Shown in pieces: positions 1 to 8,368 of a stretch of DNA of 64,000 nucleotides. Made by a program: the position numbers and the translations under genes. Within the stretch, counting starts at the first letter, position 1; each line of letters opens with the position of its first letter. Origin of the DNA: Paraglaciecola sp. MB-3u-78. Its GTDB lineage: Bacteria > Pseudomonadota > Gammaproteobacteria > Enterobacterales > Alteromonadaceae. The stretch lies in assembly GCF_002835935.1 (NCBI RefSeq), contig NZ_PJCF01000086.1:62001-126000 (forward strand). The letters are read 5' to 3'. The notes below the pieces were generated by a model, which saw only the letters and a program-made list of their open reading frames with translations, made no database searches and had not been told where the DNA came from.

Positions 1-60
1 TTCTCGAGAGTCTGCGTCTGTGTAGGATTGATTATCTTGACTCATCTGTGCGTTAGTCAT
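1..60 (-). CDS. Start of a probable CheW-type chemotaxis adaptor (partial)
   Basis: Only the first 20 codons are in the window, running off its left edge. The ATG at 58-60 overlaps the TGA stop of cheA (57-59) in an ATGA arrangement, so the two genes are translationally coupled. The visible N-terminus is polar and low in complexity and is not diagnostic. CheW, the scaffold linking CheA to receptors, is proposed only because this gene follows cheY and cheA in the same operon. A receptor or other che gene is possible. Confidence 0.5.
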   Translation of the reverse strand, partial: MTNAQMSQDNQSYTDADSRE

Positions 61-2003
61 GTTTTTTTACTCTCGGTACTAGGTGGTTTAACTAAGCCGG
101 CCAAGGATTCAACGTCAAGGATCATGGCAACTCCACCGTCCCCCATAATGGTGGCTCCCGCCACACCTGTTACCCGCTTATAATGTTTTTCTAAACTTTT
201 TATCACTACCTGCTGCTGGCCCACTAAAGCGTCCACCAACAATGCAAAACGTTTTTTACTACTTTCAATCAGCACCACTATGGCTTTATCAGGCTCACTA
301 ATGGCATTCTCGATTTCCATGGTTTTATGCAACGGTATCAGTGGCCAATACTGTTCTCTTATCCATAAAAGGTTGTCATTTGAGATGACTTTTATTTGAT
401 CTTTAGAGGGTTGAATCGACTCGACAATATTCACTAGGGGTACCACAAATATTTGGTCGCCCACTGACACACACATGCCATCCACTATGGCTAAGGTCAG
501 CGGTAAATGAATACGAAACACCGAGCCCTTGCCAAAGGATGATTCAATTTCAATGCGCCCGCCAATGGCTTCTATATTTCGTCTCACCACATCCATACCC
601 ACGCCGCGTCCTGAGACATCTGTTACTTCAACTGCCGTTGAAAAACCGGCTTCAAAAATCAGGTCCCACACTTGGCTATCAGGCATGTTTGAGTCGTGTT
701 CTAGTCCATTCTCAACTGCTTTGGATAAAATTCTTTCGCGGTTCAGACCCGCACCATCGTCGGTGATACTAATCTCTATGCTGCCACCACGCTGTTCGGC
801 GCGTAAGATAACAGTACCGGTTTCAGACTTACCCGAGGCTAAGCGCTGTTCTACTGTTTCAATCCCGTGGTCAATGCTGTTTCTAACTAAGTGGGTCAGA
901 GGGTCAACCAATTTTTCAATCATGCCTTTGTCGATTTCGGTGGTTCCACCTTCTATTTGTAAATCGACTTTTTTACCTAATTTGCTAGACAAATCTCGAA
1001 CCACTCGAGGAAAACGATTAAAGGTTACGCTAATAGGTAACATTCGCATTGACATGACTGACTCTTGAATTTCTCGGGTATTACGTTGTAATTCGGCTAA
1101 TGCGGTCTGTAATTTATCTTCTATCTCTCCCGTCACTTCAGAACCAATCATGGCCAACATCGATTGGGTAATAACCAATTCACCTACCAGATTGACTAGT
1201 GAGTCAATTTTTCCAGTGTCCACTCTAATTGAGGCGGACTCAGCTACTTTTTTGGGTTGTTCAGATACTTTTTGGGACGGGTTGTTTTTACTGGGAGTAG
1301 CCCTTGCAGATGCGTCCGAAGTCTTATCTTTGGCATTGGGGTTTCCGACATTTTTATCATGAAAACCATATGCCTTGTTGTTGTCTTGAGGTTTCATAGG
1401 CATGGTTTCAAAAAAGCCAAAGCCATCCTCATCAGCAGCTGCTTTTGGCTGTTCGACAAGTCCAAAATCGTCGACTTCACCACTAACGTTATCAGTTATG
1501 CTCTCAGGGGAAGAGTCTGCTGTATCGACCGGTGGGTCAGATTCAAATAAACCAAAACCTTCTATGTCATCAGAGTCGTGATCCGTTGTTTCTGCAGATG
1601 CATCCAGTCCACTTTCGTCTGCCAGCACTAACTCAAGGGTTTGAATGCCCGCATCAATGCTTTGTTGGTCGACCTCTTCTTTATTTTTATAGGTATCCAG
1701 TGTTTTTTTGAGCAAATCAACAGTTTCAAGTAATACATTCACCATAGCTTCATTTAGCTGGGTGGTCCCCTGGCGGGCTTTATCTAACAGGTTTTCCATT
1801 ATATGGGTCAAACCGGTTAACGCATCGAAGCCAAATATGCCACTACCGCCCTTAATAGAATGAGCGGCACGAAAAATACTATTTAGCTGTTCTGGATCTG
1901 GATGATTTAAATCCAGTTCCATCAGCTGTTGTTCCATGCTATCTAGATGCTCCTGACTTTCATCAAAGAACACACCATGGAACTGCTCCATATCAATAGA
2001 CAT
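57..2003 (-). CDS. cheA: Chemotaxis histidine kinase CheA
   Basis: CheA autophosphorylates on its Hpt histidine and passes the phosphate to CheY or CheB at receptor arrays. The 648 residues show an N-terminal Hpt domain (about 1-105, His48 in FRAAHSIKGG), a long acidic linker (about 120-255), the dimerisation helices (from about 258, IDSLVNLVGELV), an ATPase domain with N-box HLVRNSIDHGIE and a GRGVGMDVV box, and a C-terminal CheW-like domain. A CheY-binding P2 domain is not recognisable. The linker instead carries repeated FG motifs (GFGLF at 149-153, DFGLV at 179-183, GFGFF at 194-198, YGF at 212-214). The ATG has an AAAGGG ribosome site 6 bases upstream. It lies 18 bases after cheY and overlaps the next gene, so it is in one operon with them. 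Confidence 0.95.
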   Translation of the reverse strand: MSIDMEQFHGVFFDESQEHLDSMEQQLMELDLNHPDPEQLNSIFRAAHSIKGGSGIFGFDALTGLTHIMENLLDKARQGTTQLNEAMVNVLLETVDLLKKTLDTYKNKEEVDQQSIDAGIQTLELVLADESGLDASAETTDHDSDDIEGFGLFESDPPVDTADSSPESITDNVSGEVDDFGLVEQPKAAADEDGFGFFETMPMKPQDNNKAYGFHDKNVGNPNAKDKTSDASARATPSKNNPSQKVSEQPKKVAESASIRVDTGKIDSLVNLVGELVITQSMLAMIGSEVTGEIEDKLQTALAELQRNTREIQESVMSMRMLPISVTFNRFPRVVRDLSSKLGKKVDLQIEGGTTEIDKGMIEKLVDPLTHLVRNSIDHGIETVEQRLASGKSETGTVILRAEQRGGSIEISITDDGAGLNRERILSKAVENGLEHDSNMPDSQVWDLIFEAGFSTAVEVTDVSGRGVGMDVVRRNIEAIGGRIEIESSFGKGSVFRIHLPLTLAIVDGMCVSVGDQIFVVPLVNIVESIQPSKDQIKVISNDNLLWIREQYWPLIPLHKTMEIENAISEPDKAIVVLIESSKKRFALLVDALVGQQQVVIKSLEKHYKRVTGVAGATIMGDGGVAMILDVESLAGLVKPPSTESKKT

Positions 2004-2021
2004 ATAAACCCTTTACGTTGT

Positions 2022-2387
2022 TTAACCGAGGACTTTACTGAGCACTTCTAACAATTTTCTGGGGTCAAATGGTTTTACCATCCAACCTGTAGCACCAGCA
2101 GCCTTACCTTGACTCTTAATTGTGTCGCTTGCTTCAGTGGTTAATACCACTATAGGCACAGAGGCATATGCAGACATGGCTCGCAAAGATTTAATCAATG
2201 TCAAACCATCCATCCGTGGCATATTTTGATCGGTTAGTACAAAATCAAAACGGGTATATTTGCATATATCTAAAGCCTCTTGTCCATCTTGGGCTGCTGT
2301 TACTGTATAGTTCGCTGACTTTAGTGTGACCTCAACCATTTGTCTTATAGAGGGTGAATCATCAACTATCAAAATGTTTTTACTCAT
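2022..2387 (-). CDS. cheY: CheY-like single-domain response regulator
   Basis: A stand-alone receiver of 121 residues, the CheY type that takes phosphate from CheA and binds the flagellar switch or another target. The acidic pocket is NILIVDDSP near the start, the phosphoacceptor is Asp53 in LTDQNMPRMDG, the conserved Thr is in VVLTTEA, and the Lys is in MVKPFDP. The frame is open to a TTG at 2402, but the ATG at 2387 gives the usual MSKNILIVDD start of the family, so it is preferred. It is the first intact gene of the leftward che operon, just ahead of cheA. Confidence 0.92.
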   Translation of the reverse strand: MSKNILIVDDSPSIRQMVEVTLKSANYTVTAAQDGQEALDICKYTRFDFVLTDQNMPRMDGLTLIKSLRAMSAYASVPIVVLTTEASDTIKSQGKAAGATGWMVKPFDPRKLLEVLSKVLG

Positions 2388-2489
2388 ATCTATCTCACTC
2401 AATGACTAAGGATTTTTTTGCTCGTTCGTTAACATTCATGTTTTGGCAATTTCAATACTTTTAATCCGGACATGTATTTGCCTGCTATT

Positions 2490-2800
2490 TCTAACTAAAA
2501 AAGTTCTACTTCTCCGGACGACATCGACACAGATGAAACAGGATTGGTGACTTTTTTTGTCGATTTCAGACTATTTTATGAGAAACTCACTAACACCCTT
2601 GCCGTTTTGTGCATTGATTATCTGCAACTGACGCATCACGAACGCCAGTGTTTCTATTGCATAGTCATGAGTTGCCAAAATCCCACTGAGAGTATTCTCA
2701 CATTCAAAAACTAAAGGTTTGCAAAAACCATTGTCTGTAAGGCTTTATGTTTCTCATAAGCATTTTCAATTAACATCTGAGCCACATAACCTGTATAATA
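2490..2800 (-). pseudogene. Possible decayed gene upstream of cheY
   Basis: No intact gene fits the 595-base gap between cheY and 2983. On the minus strand three successive open stretches in different frames read like one broken protein. The first, from about 2800 to 2711, includes MLIENAYEKHKALQTMVFAN. The second, to 2571, includes ENTLSGILATHDYAIETLAF and then FVMRQLQIINAQNGKGVSEF. The third ends near 2498 in SSVSMSSGEVELF and a stop. Joining them needs two frameshifts. The protein family is not recognised. The position ahead of cheY suggests a former che-operon member, but chance open frames cannot be excluded. The rest of the gap (about 2800-2982) is AT-rich with no recognisable site. Confidence 0.3.
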
Positions 2801-2982
2801 AAAATTTTTTTACTAACCGATTAATCCATTACAACTGTCGGAACACGACAACTTCCGAGCTGGCTTTAATTTAGACCCATTAGTACTCTGCTGACTATTA
2901 GTAAAAATACCTAAATTGTATTTTTAGATAACATCAGCTTTTAAAATTTTTACTTAATTGACTAAAATAGTGCAGGTATTTT

Positions 2983-3597
2983 TTGAACAATAAAATAATC
3001 TACATAGTGGATGATGAGGAGAACGTTCGAACTACATTGGAAAATGTTTTTCGACTAGCTGGTTTTATTGTCTATGTTTTTGATAATCCTTTTTCGGCAA
3101 TCTCAGCATCACTTGAAACAAAAAACAGTTGTATTTTGCTTGATTTAAGTATGCCCGAAATGGGCGGCATTGAGTTTCAACAACTTTTGCACGAAAAACG
3201 AATTAGTATTCCGATCGTTTTTTATACCGGTAAAGCAGATATTGATTCAGCTGTCGATGCTATGAGTGGTGGCGCTTTTACCCTTGTCCGCAAACCAGCA
3301 GCAAACAGTGTATTGATTGAAAAAGTGCTGGGTGCCATCAAAATGTATAAGGATCAGGACCCTTTTTCTGATGAATCCGAGCAAGCACATGCAAGTTTAC
3401 AGATCCTTTCAAAACGAGAATTACAGGTTGCTTTGCTGGTCGCCAATGGCGAAACCGCTACAGATATAGCTGAGCATTTATTTATAAGCCGCCGGACTGT
3501 AGAGGCCCATCGTGCGAATATCTTTGAAAAGTTAGAAATTAAGTCGGTTGCCCGCTTGGCTCAATTAGTACTGCTGGCTAAGGTGCATTTAATCTGA
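2983..3597 (+). CDS. FixJ/NarL-type response regulator (receiver plus LuxR-type HTH)
   Basis: A 204-residue two-domain regulator. Residues 1-120 are a receiver with the acidic pair in YIVDDEENV, the phosphoacceptor Asp54 in ILLDLSMPEMGG, Thr in FYTGKAD and Lys in LVRKPAA. Residues 140-204 are a LuxR-type helix-turn-helix (LSKRELQVALLVANGETATD, then SRRTVEAHRANIFEKL). Layout and spacing match the FixJ/TodT group. It should bind DNA when phosphorylated. The start is a TTG at 2983 with only a weak ribosome site (GCAGGT). The histidine kinase at 4728 was probably its close downstream neighbour before the insertion sequence at 3674-4647 landed between them. Confidence 0.9.
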   Translation: MNNKIIYIVDDEENVRTTLENVFRLAGFIVYVFDNPFSAISASLETKNSCILLDLSMPEMGGIEFQQLLHEKRISIPIVFYTGKADIDSAVDAMSGGAFTLVRKPAANSVLIEKVLGAIKMYKDQDPFSDESEQAHASLQILSKRELQVALLVANGETATDIAEHLFISRRTVEAHRANIFEKLEIKSVARLAQLVLLAKVHLI

Positions 3598-3665
3598 TTA
3601 TGAGAAATAATTTGCACTGATGTTTAAAATATTTTGATTTTCCTGTCAGTCATTCTAATGCTTAA

Positions 3666-3673
3666 TTGTTTTA
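3666..3673. repeat. Left copy of 8-bp target-site duplication of the IS1595-type element
   Basis: TTGTTTTA directly precedes the left terminal inverted repeat and recurs exactly at 4648-4655 just after the right one. Eight bases is the usual duplication length for IS1595 elements. Confidence 0.93.
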
Positions 3674-4647
3674 CATGCTTCTCCACTTTGCTCAGGCATG
3701 AACTAAACTGTATATGAAAATAAACAGTTTAAGGGAGTTCGAACATGAACACGCCAGAAGCCAGTTTTTTAACGTGGCAACAGCAATTCAGAACGAATAA
3801 AGATTGTCTCCAGTATCTGAAGGAAATGAAGTGGCCTAATGGGTTTATGTGTCCTCAATGTGGTCACGACAATGGGATTGACCTTCACTGCCGAGAATTA
3901 ACCGAATGCAGCCATTGTCATAAGCAAACATCGGTGATGTCAGGTACTTTATTTCATGGTAGTCATCTACCGTTACTCAAATGGTTTTGGGCACTGTATT
4001 TTATAGGCTCAGACAAAGGCAGTATTTCAGCGTTAAGGCTAAGCAAGCTTATTGAAGTGAATTGGAAGACTGCTCGGCTTATGTTAACGAAAGTGAGAGC
4101 GGCTATGGGACACAGGGATAGCCTCTACCGATTGTCGGGCACAATAGAGTTAGATGATGCCTTTGTTGGCGGTAAGCACAAAGGCAAGCGTGGTCGTGGA
4201 GCAGAAGGGAAAACCCCCATTATCATAGCATGTGAAAACAAGCATAAAAAGGCAGGGTTTATCGCAATGAAAGCGGTTAAAAATGTGAATTTTAAAACAG
4301 TAAAAGAATTTGTATCACATCACCTTTTAGCTAATCAGCATGTCAGAACGGATGCTTATCCTGCGTTAAATATTATAGATAAAACACAGCAACATGAGCC
4401 AAGAGTCACGCCAAGTGAAAAGGTAGACGAATGGTTGCCTTGGGTTCATATCGCGATAGGTAATTTGAAAACGTTTTTGTTGGGCACGTTTCATGGCGTT
4501 ACGGGTAATTACTTACAAGAATACTTGAATGAGTTTTGTTATCGGTATAATCGCCGTTTTGTGGAAAAACAAATACCTAATCGATTGTTAAACTTGGCAA
4601 TTATTCATACTCCTTTAAAATCAACCTGAGTTAAATGGAGAAGCATG
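3674..4647 (+). mobile_element. IS1595-family insertion sequence, 974 bp, complete
   Basis: The element is bounded by 23-bp terminal inverted repeats, 3674-3696 (begins CATGCTTCTCCA) and 4625-4647 (ends TGGAGAAGCATG), matching at 20 of 23 positions. Both ends are flanked by the identical 8-bp duplication TTGTTTTA. It carries one intact transposase gene whose stop codon lies inside the right repeat. It sits between a response-regulator gene and a histidine-kinase gene and breaks neither. Intact ends, an intact gene and an exact duplication suggest recent, possibly still active, insertion. Confidence 0.95.
3745..4629 (+). CDS. IS1595-family transposase (ISXO2-like DDE domain)
   Basis: 294 residues that cut and join the ends of the surrounding element. 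The N-terminal third has a zinc ribbon (CPQCGHDNG, then CSHCHK around residues 37-62). The catalytic ISXO2-like domain follows, with an Asp in TIELDDAFVGGKHKGKRG, a second in VRTDAYPAL, and a C-terminal HIAIGNLKTFLLGTFHG segment typical of the group. The end (YLNEFCYRYNRRF) is the usual family terminus. A ribosome site (AAGGGAG) precedes the ATG by 9 bases. Length is normal and no frameshift is seen. Confidence 0.95.
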   Translation: MNTPEASFLTWQQQFRTNKDCLQYLKEMKWPNGFMCPQCGHDNGIDLHCRELTECSHCHKQTSVMSGTLFHGSHLPLLKWFWALYFIGSDKGSISALRLSKLIEVNWKTARLMLTKVRAAMGHRDSLYRLSGTIELDDAFVGGKHKGKRGRGAEGKTPIIIACENKHKKAGFIAMKAVKNVNFKTVKEFVSHHLLANQHVRTDAYPALNIIDKTQQHEPRVTPSEKVDEWLPWVHIAIGNLKTFLLGTFHGVTGNYLQEYLNEFCYRYNRRFVEKQIPNRLLNLAIIHTPLKST

Positions 4648-4655
4648 TTGTTTTA
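4648..4655. repeat. Right copy of 8-bp target-site duplication
   Basis: TTGTTTTA, identical to 3666-3673, directly after the right terminal inverted repeat. Confidence 0.93.
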
Positions 4656-4727
4656 ATAAGAGTGTCCTCGAGTTAATTTCAAAACCCTTAAGTGTGACTT
4701 GCTTACCTAAAGGAAGTGGTCAATAAC

Positions 4728-5786
4728 ATGCGTTTTTCAGCCAAATTTCTCACCCTATTTATAAGTTTCAGTACCCTGATACTTTTTATAGTGAGTGTGG
4801 CTACTGGCTATTATGTCAACCTTTTACCTCTTTATATCCTGACAATTATCGCCACATCCAACAGCCCTAAAAACACTTTTAAAACAGTATTTTACATGTG
4901 TTTACTGGGTATCTTAATGACTAGTTATCTGGCTCTACCGCAACCCTCAAGTCTAGAGTTAGATGATGTATTGACACCAATTATTGCTCTATTCTCAACT
5001 GTCGCAGCTTATTTATTGCTACGTTCAAGAAATGCCAATCAGTACACTGATACTCAACTACTCATAGATAGGCTGAGGGATCGTCAAGAGATTCAAAAAT
5101 TACAGCAACTTTCAGGTTCCGTAGCCCATGATTTTAATAATGTTATGAGCGTGGTTATGGGTAATGCAGAGTTGTTGAAATATACCTTATCCCAGCCTGA
5201 GAATTCAAAACAATTTATTGATGCCATTTTGGAAGCGGTGCAAAAAGGCATCGACTTGACACAAGATTTATTGTCTTTTGCACAGAAACAATTTTTACAA
5301 CCGGCCGACATTGACTTGAATCAGCTTATTCGCAAACATCTGAGTGACATTGATTTACCCCTAGATGCTAAAAATAAAATCCATTTTACCGAGACGACAG
5401 ATTTATGGATTGCAAAAGTAGACCCTAAGTTTTTGGAGCAGTGTTTATTACATTTAATTCACAATGCGATCCAAGCCAATTCAAGTCATATAGAAATAAA
5501 GGTTTCAAATATTTTCGATAATTCAAGTGTCGAAGATACTTTAGTAGATACGAAGCGTTATTTGTCAATTATTATTTCTGACGATGGGCTTGGCATGTCA
5601 GATCAAAACCTTAGCCGCATTTATCAACCCTTTTTTACCACCAGAAAAGCTGAAGGGGCTAAAGGTTTAGGTTTGAGTGCGGTCTGGGGGGGGTGTCAGC
5701 AAAGTGGGGGGCATATTTATGTTTACTCTACATTGGGAAAAGGTACAACATTCAACATTATTATTCCTGCAACTATGTTCGAGTAG
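4728..5786 (+). CDS. Membrane histidine kinase with HDFNN-type phosphoacceptor
   Basis: About 352 residues. The first 100 hold several hydrophobic segments (FLTLFISFSTLILFIV, YILTIIATSN, FYMCLLGILMTSYLAL, IIALFSTVAAYLLL) and no separate sensor domain, so the signal may be sensed in the membrane or by a partner. A coiled linker leads to the dimerisation helix with the phosphoacceptor His (about 134) in SVAHDFNNVMSVVMGNAELL. The ATPase domain has an N-box (HLIHNAIQANSS), DDGLGMS and GAKGLGLSAVWGG. The frame opens at a GTG (4716), but the ATG at 4728 is preferred, with AAAGGAAG upstream. Likely partners are the FixJ-like regulator upstream or the receivers downstream. Confidence 0.88.
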   Translation: MRFSAKFLTLFISFSTLILFIVSVATGYYVNLLPLYILTIIATSNSPKNTFKTVFYMCLLGILMTSYLALPQPSSLELDDVLTPIIALFSTVAAYLLLRSRNANQYTDTQLLIDRLRDRQEIQKLQQLSGSVAHDFNNVMSVVMGNAELLKYTLSQPENSKQFIDAILEAVQKGIDLTQDLLSFAQKQFLQPADIDLNQLIRKHLSDIDLPLDAKNKIHFTETTDLWIAKVDPKFLEQCLLHLIHNAIQANSSHIEIKVSNIFDNSSVEDTLVDTKRYLSIIISDDGLGMSDQNLSRIYQPFFTTRKAEGAKGLGLSAVWGGCQQSGGHIYVYSTLGKGTTFNIIIPATMFE

Positions 5787-6029
5787 TAAAAAAACACAAC
5801 CAAAAATTCGAGTCACGAACTAAAAACAAACGTTATTACAAGATTCCAGCTGTGCTTTATGGTGAATTCTTTAACCTTTTTTGACTCTTTCTGTAAATCG
5901 ATAGATAAAATGGGCACTCAGAATCAGTAATTCTACGTATTTACCACTCTCCTAATTAATTTAAACTAAATATCAATCTACTGTCACCGCAACACATTAT
6001 GGCGAGCGTTCTTAGAATATGGATTTTAT

Positions 6030-7205
6030 ATGACCACGACAAAAAATAAGATATTAATTGCTGATGACGACCCAGAATTGTTATCACTTATGCAGAGCTT
6101 ATTGTCTCCCCATTTTGAAGTGGTCGTTGCCAAAGACGGTGATGAGGCTCAAAAATGTATAGATAATGAAAAATTTTTATTTTTAATATTAGACATTCAT
6201 CTTCCAAAGGTAACGGGGCTGGAGTTATGCCTAGGCATTTTAGAAAGTACCAAAATACCCAAGCCACATATTGTTATTTTAAGTGGTGATGACAGTTCAA
6301 AAACTATTCGCTCTGCCTACGAATTAAATATTGATGATTATATTATTAAGCCAATAAGTTCCCTTGCCTTTGTTCAAAGAATGCAACGTTTGGAAAGAGA
6401 TATATTGGATCTGGCTAATCTAGAAGATCTTCGCAAGCAAACATTGAATATGGCAGATACTGCTATGCGCCAGGCGTCTGAATACGGAGGTGCATTAGAG
6501 TTAATTGCACGTCTTAACTATATTTCAGACCCCGTTCAACTCGCAAAAGAAGTCGCTGAATATCTAAAATCGTCTGGTTATTTCACCGCCATACAATTCC
6601 GTTCAGAGATGATGACAGTTAATTTTGACATTGATTTAAGTGAATGTTCGGAAGTTGAAATCAAAGTTTTCAACTTATTACATCAACGTGGCCGTATTTA
6701 TAGTTTTGGCCGAAGGATCATATTTAACGATGAGCATGTTTCGATTCTAGTTAAAAACATGCCGCCAGTATCCTCACATTCATACGGTATGTTAGTGGAT
6801 ATAGCAGCCAAAATAGTACCAGCCATAAACAGCCGTTTTATCAGCTTATGTAATGAAAAAGCCATAAACAATAGTGTGACTATTTTGTCTGATGCCATGG
6901 ACATGGTTGCAAAAGGAATTTCAGCAATGGAAGTTGAAAAAAGGGAAATAATACAAGGAGTCATCACCCAAATTAGCAGTAGTTTTCATAAACTTGAACT
7001 GAACGACGAACAAGAGCAATTTTTCATTCATTTGATTGAAACACAACTTCAAAATAAAGAGGTCAGTAGTGACTTTTTAACAGTACGAGATACGCTGGAA
7101 AACTGCCTTACATCGGTTCAATCTGCACAGAAGATGACCTTAGCCACAAACACAGATAATGATGAATCATCACAATCAACGTATCTAGATGTTGAATTAT
7201 TTTAA
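6030..7205 (+). CDS. Response regulator with GAF-like C-terminal half of unknown output
   Basis: 391 residues. Residues 1-120 form a receiver (ILIADDDPE, phosphoacceptor Asp55 in FLILDIHLPKVTG, Lys in YIIKPISS). A helical linker (about 125-165) leads to a region with GAF-like spacing (YISDPVQLAKEVAEYLKSSG, then SFGRRIIFNDEHVSILVKNM), followed by a long helical tail. From memory, the GRR-x-x-FN...VS-x-LVKNMP pattern recurs in poorly characterised gammaproteobacterial regulators. No DNA-binding or enzymatic output is visible. The last five residues are DVELF. The gap to the preceding kinase is 243 bases with no recognisable site. It is the first gene of a tightly spaced set with the next three. 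Confidence 0.8.
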   Translation: MTTTKNKILIADDDPELLSLMQSLLSPHFEVVVAKDGDEAQKCIDNEKFLFLILDIHLPKVTGLELCLGILESTKIPKPHIVILSGDDSSKTIRSAYELNIDDYIIKPISSLAFVQRMQRLERDILDLANLEDLRKQTLNMADTAMRQASEYGGALELIARLNYISDPVQLAKEVAEYLKSSGYFTAIQFRSEMMTVNFDIDLSECSEVEIKVFNLLHQRGRIYSFGRRIIFNDEHVSILVKNMPPVSSHSYGMLVDIAAKIVPAINSRFISLCNEKAINNSVTILSDAMDMVAKGISAMEVEKREIIQGVITQISSSFHKLELNDEQEQFFIHLIETQLQNKEVSSDFLTVRDTLENCLTSVQSAQKMTLATNTDNDESSQSTYLDVELF

Positions 7206-7246
7206 TTTGTATTTTATGAACCTTAGCTATTAAGTGCTGAAACTAA

Positions 7247-8368
7247 ATGCCGAGTGAAATTTTGAACGATAAACTCAACACAAAGCAAGATTTTGATTAT
7301 ATCAATGAATATAAAGGATATGCGCTGTTAGATAATCTTCTGGAAGTAAAACTGCATACCCAAATGATTGGCGATCTGCTGAGTATTGCCACGCTGCCAC
7401 ATAGCATTAAACAGTATAATGCTTACCTTTATTCATTTATTAAGACATTAGTTAACAACGCAAAAACCAGCCATCATGGATGGAGTCAGGAACAACTAAT
7501 ATACGATACTCAACATTATGATTGCGCGGTAAATGTTGAAAAAGACACAGCGACTGGACTTGAACAGACACACTTATTTATGAGTTATTCCTTAAGCTCA
7601 AAATTACAAACACCCTTGTTAGAATTAGCCGAAACTGAAGTCAAAATCAGTGAAATGTATGCCCATATTGGACACGAAATAAATAATCCATTAGCCATCG
7701 CACTGGGAAATTTAGCGTTTTTAAAAAACACATTGCTTGATAACCCTTTAAGCTCGAAAAACACTGATCATTACCTGCATGCTCTTGATAGTAGTTTAGA
7801 GCGCATCCAATCAATCGTTTCAGGTCTTAGATATTTATCCAGTGATACATCCCATGAAGCCAAGTCTGAAGTACATATTTATGATTTACTTGAAATTACC
7901 GAATCTTCAGACCATCCAGTTTCAAAAAAACATGACACAAACCTCAATATAAAACAGGTATCCGTTTCACCAAATTTATCAAACGTGAATGCCGTGATCA
8001 TAGATGATGAACCTATGTTATTAGAAGTGGTAGCTGCTAACTTAGCATCGTTTGGGATGAATGTTTTTGCGACCGATAGTTTCAAAAGAGTGCTGGATGA
8101 AATCAAAAATGGTCAGTATCAATTATTGATCACCGATATGTGTATGCCTGATTGTGACGGTTTGGAGTTAATTAAAAAAGTTAAAAAGCTATCTGCTAAC
8201 AAGGTCAAATGTATATTAATGACGGGTGGCATAGTGAATGGAGTAAACCCTAACAGTTTATATTCTGATCAGATAGACGGTGTTTTAGACAAACCATTTT
8301 GCCTCAATAACTTGTTGGAATTGCTCAACAAATTAGATTTAAAACCGGAGAATCAAGATGTCGGATAA
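7247..8368 (+). CDS. DHp-receiver protein lacking a kinase ATPase domain
   Basis: 373 residues. Residues 1-125 are not recognised. A histidine-kinase-like dimerisation helix follows, with His143 in YAHIGHEINNPLAIALGNL, then a second helix (SLERIQSIVSGLRYL). No ATP-binding domain comes next: there is no N, G1 or G2 box. A short linker leads to a receiver (VIIDDEPML, phosphoacceptor near Asp300 in LLITDMCMPDCDG, Lys in VLDKPF). The protein thus has a phosphorylatable His and Asp but cannot phosphorylate itself, and is best read as a phosphorelay intermediate or decoy (inference). It lies 41 bases after the preceding regulator and overlaps the BLUF gene by 11 bases. Confidence 0.82.
   Translation: MPSEILNDKLNTKQDFDYINEYKGYALLDNLLEVKLHTQMIGDLLSIATLPHSIKQYNAYLYSFIKTLVNNAKTSHHGWSQEQLIYDTQHYDCAVNVEKDTATGLEQTHLFMSYSLSSKLQTPLLELAETEVKISEMYAHIGHEINNPLAIALGNLAFLKNTLLDNPLSSKNTDHYLHALDSSLERIQSIVSGLRYLSSDTSHEAKSEVHIYDLLEITESSDHPVSKKHDTNLNIKQVSVSPNLSNVNAVIIDDEPMLLEVVAANLASFGMNVFATDSFKRVLDEIKNGQYQLLITDMCMPDCDGLELIKKVKKLSANKVKCILMTGGIVNGVNPNSLYSDQIDGVLDKPFCLNNLLELLNKLDLKPENQDVG

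Noticed and set aside
2571-2750. Separate small intact gene on the minus strand upstream of cheY
   Set aside because: The 57-codon open stretch has no early start codon with a ribosome site; listed only as part of a possible decayed gene.
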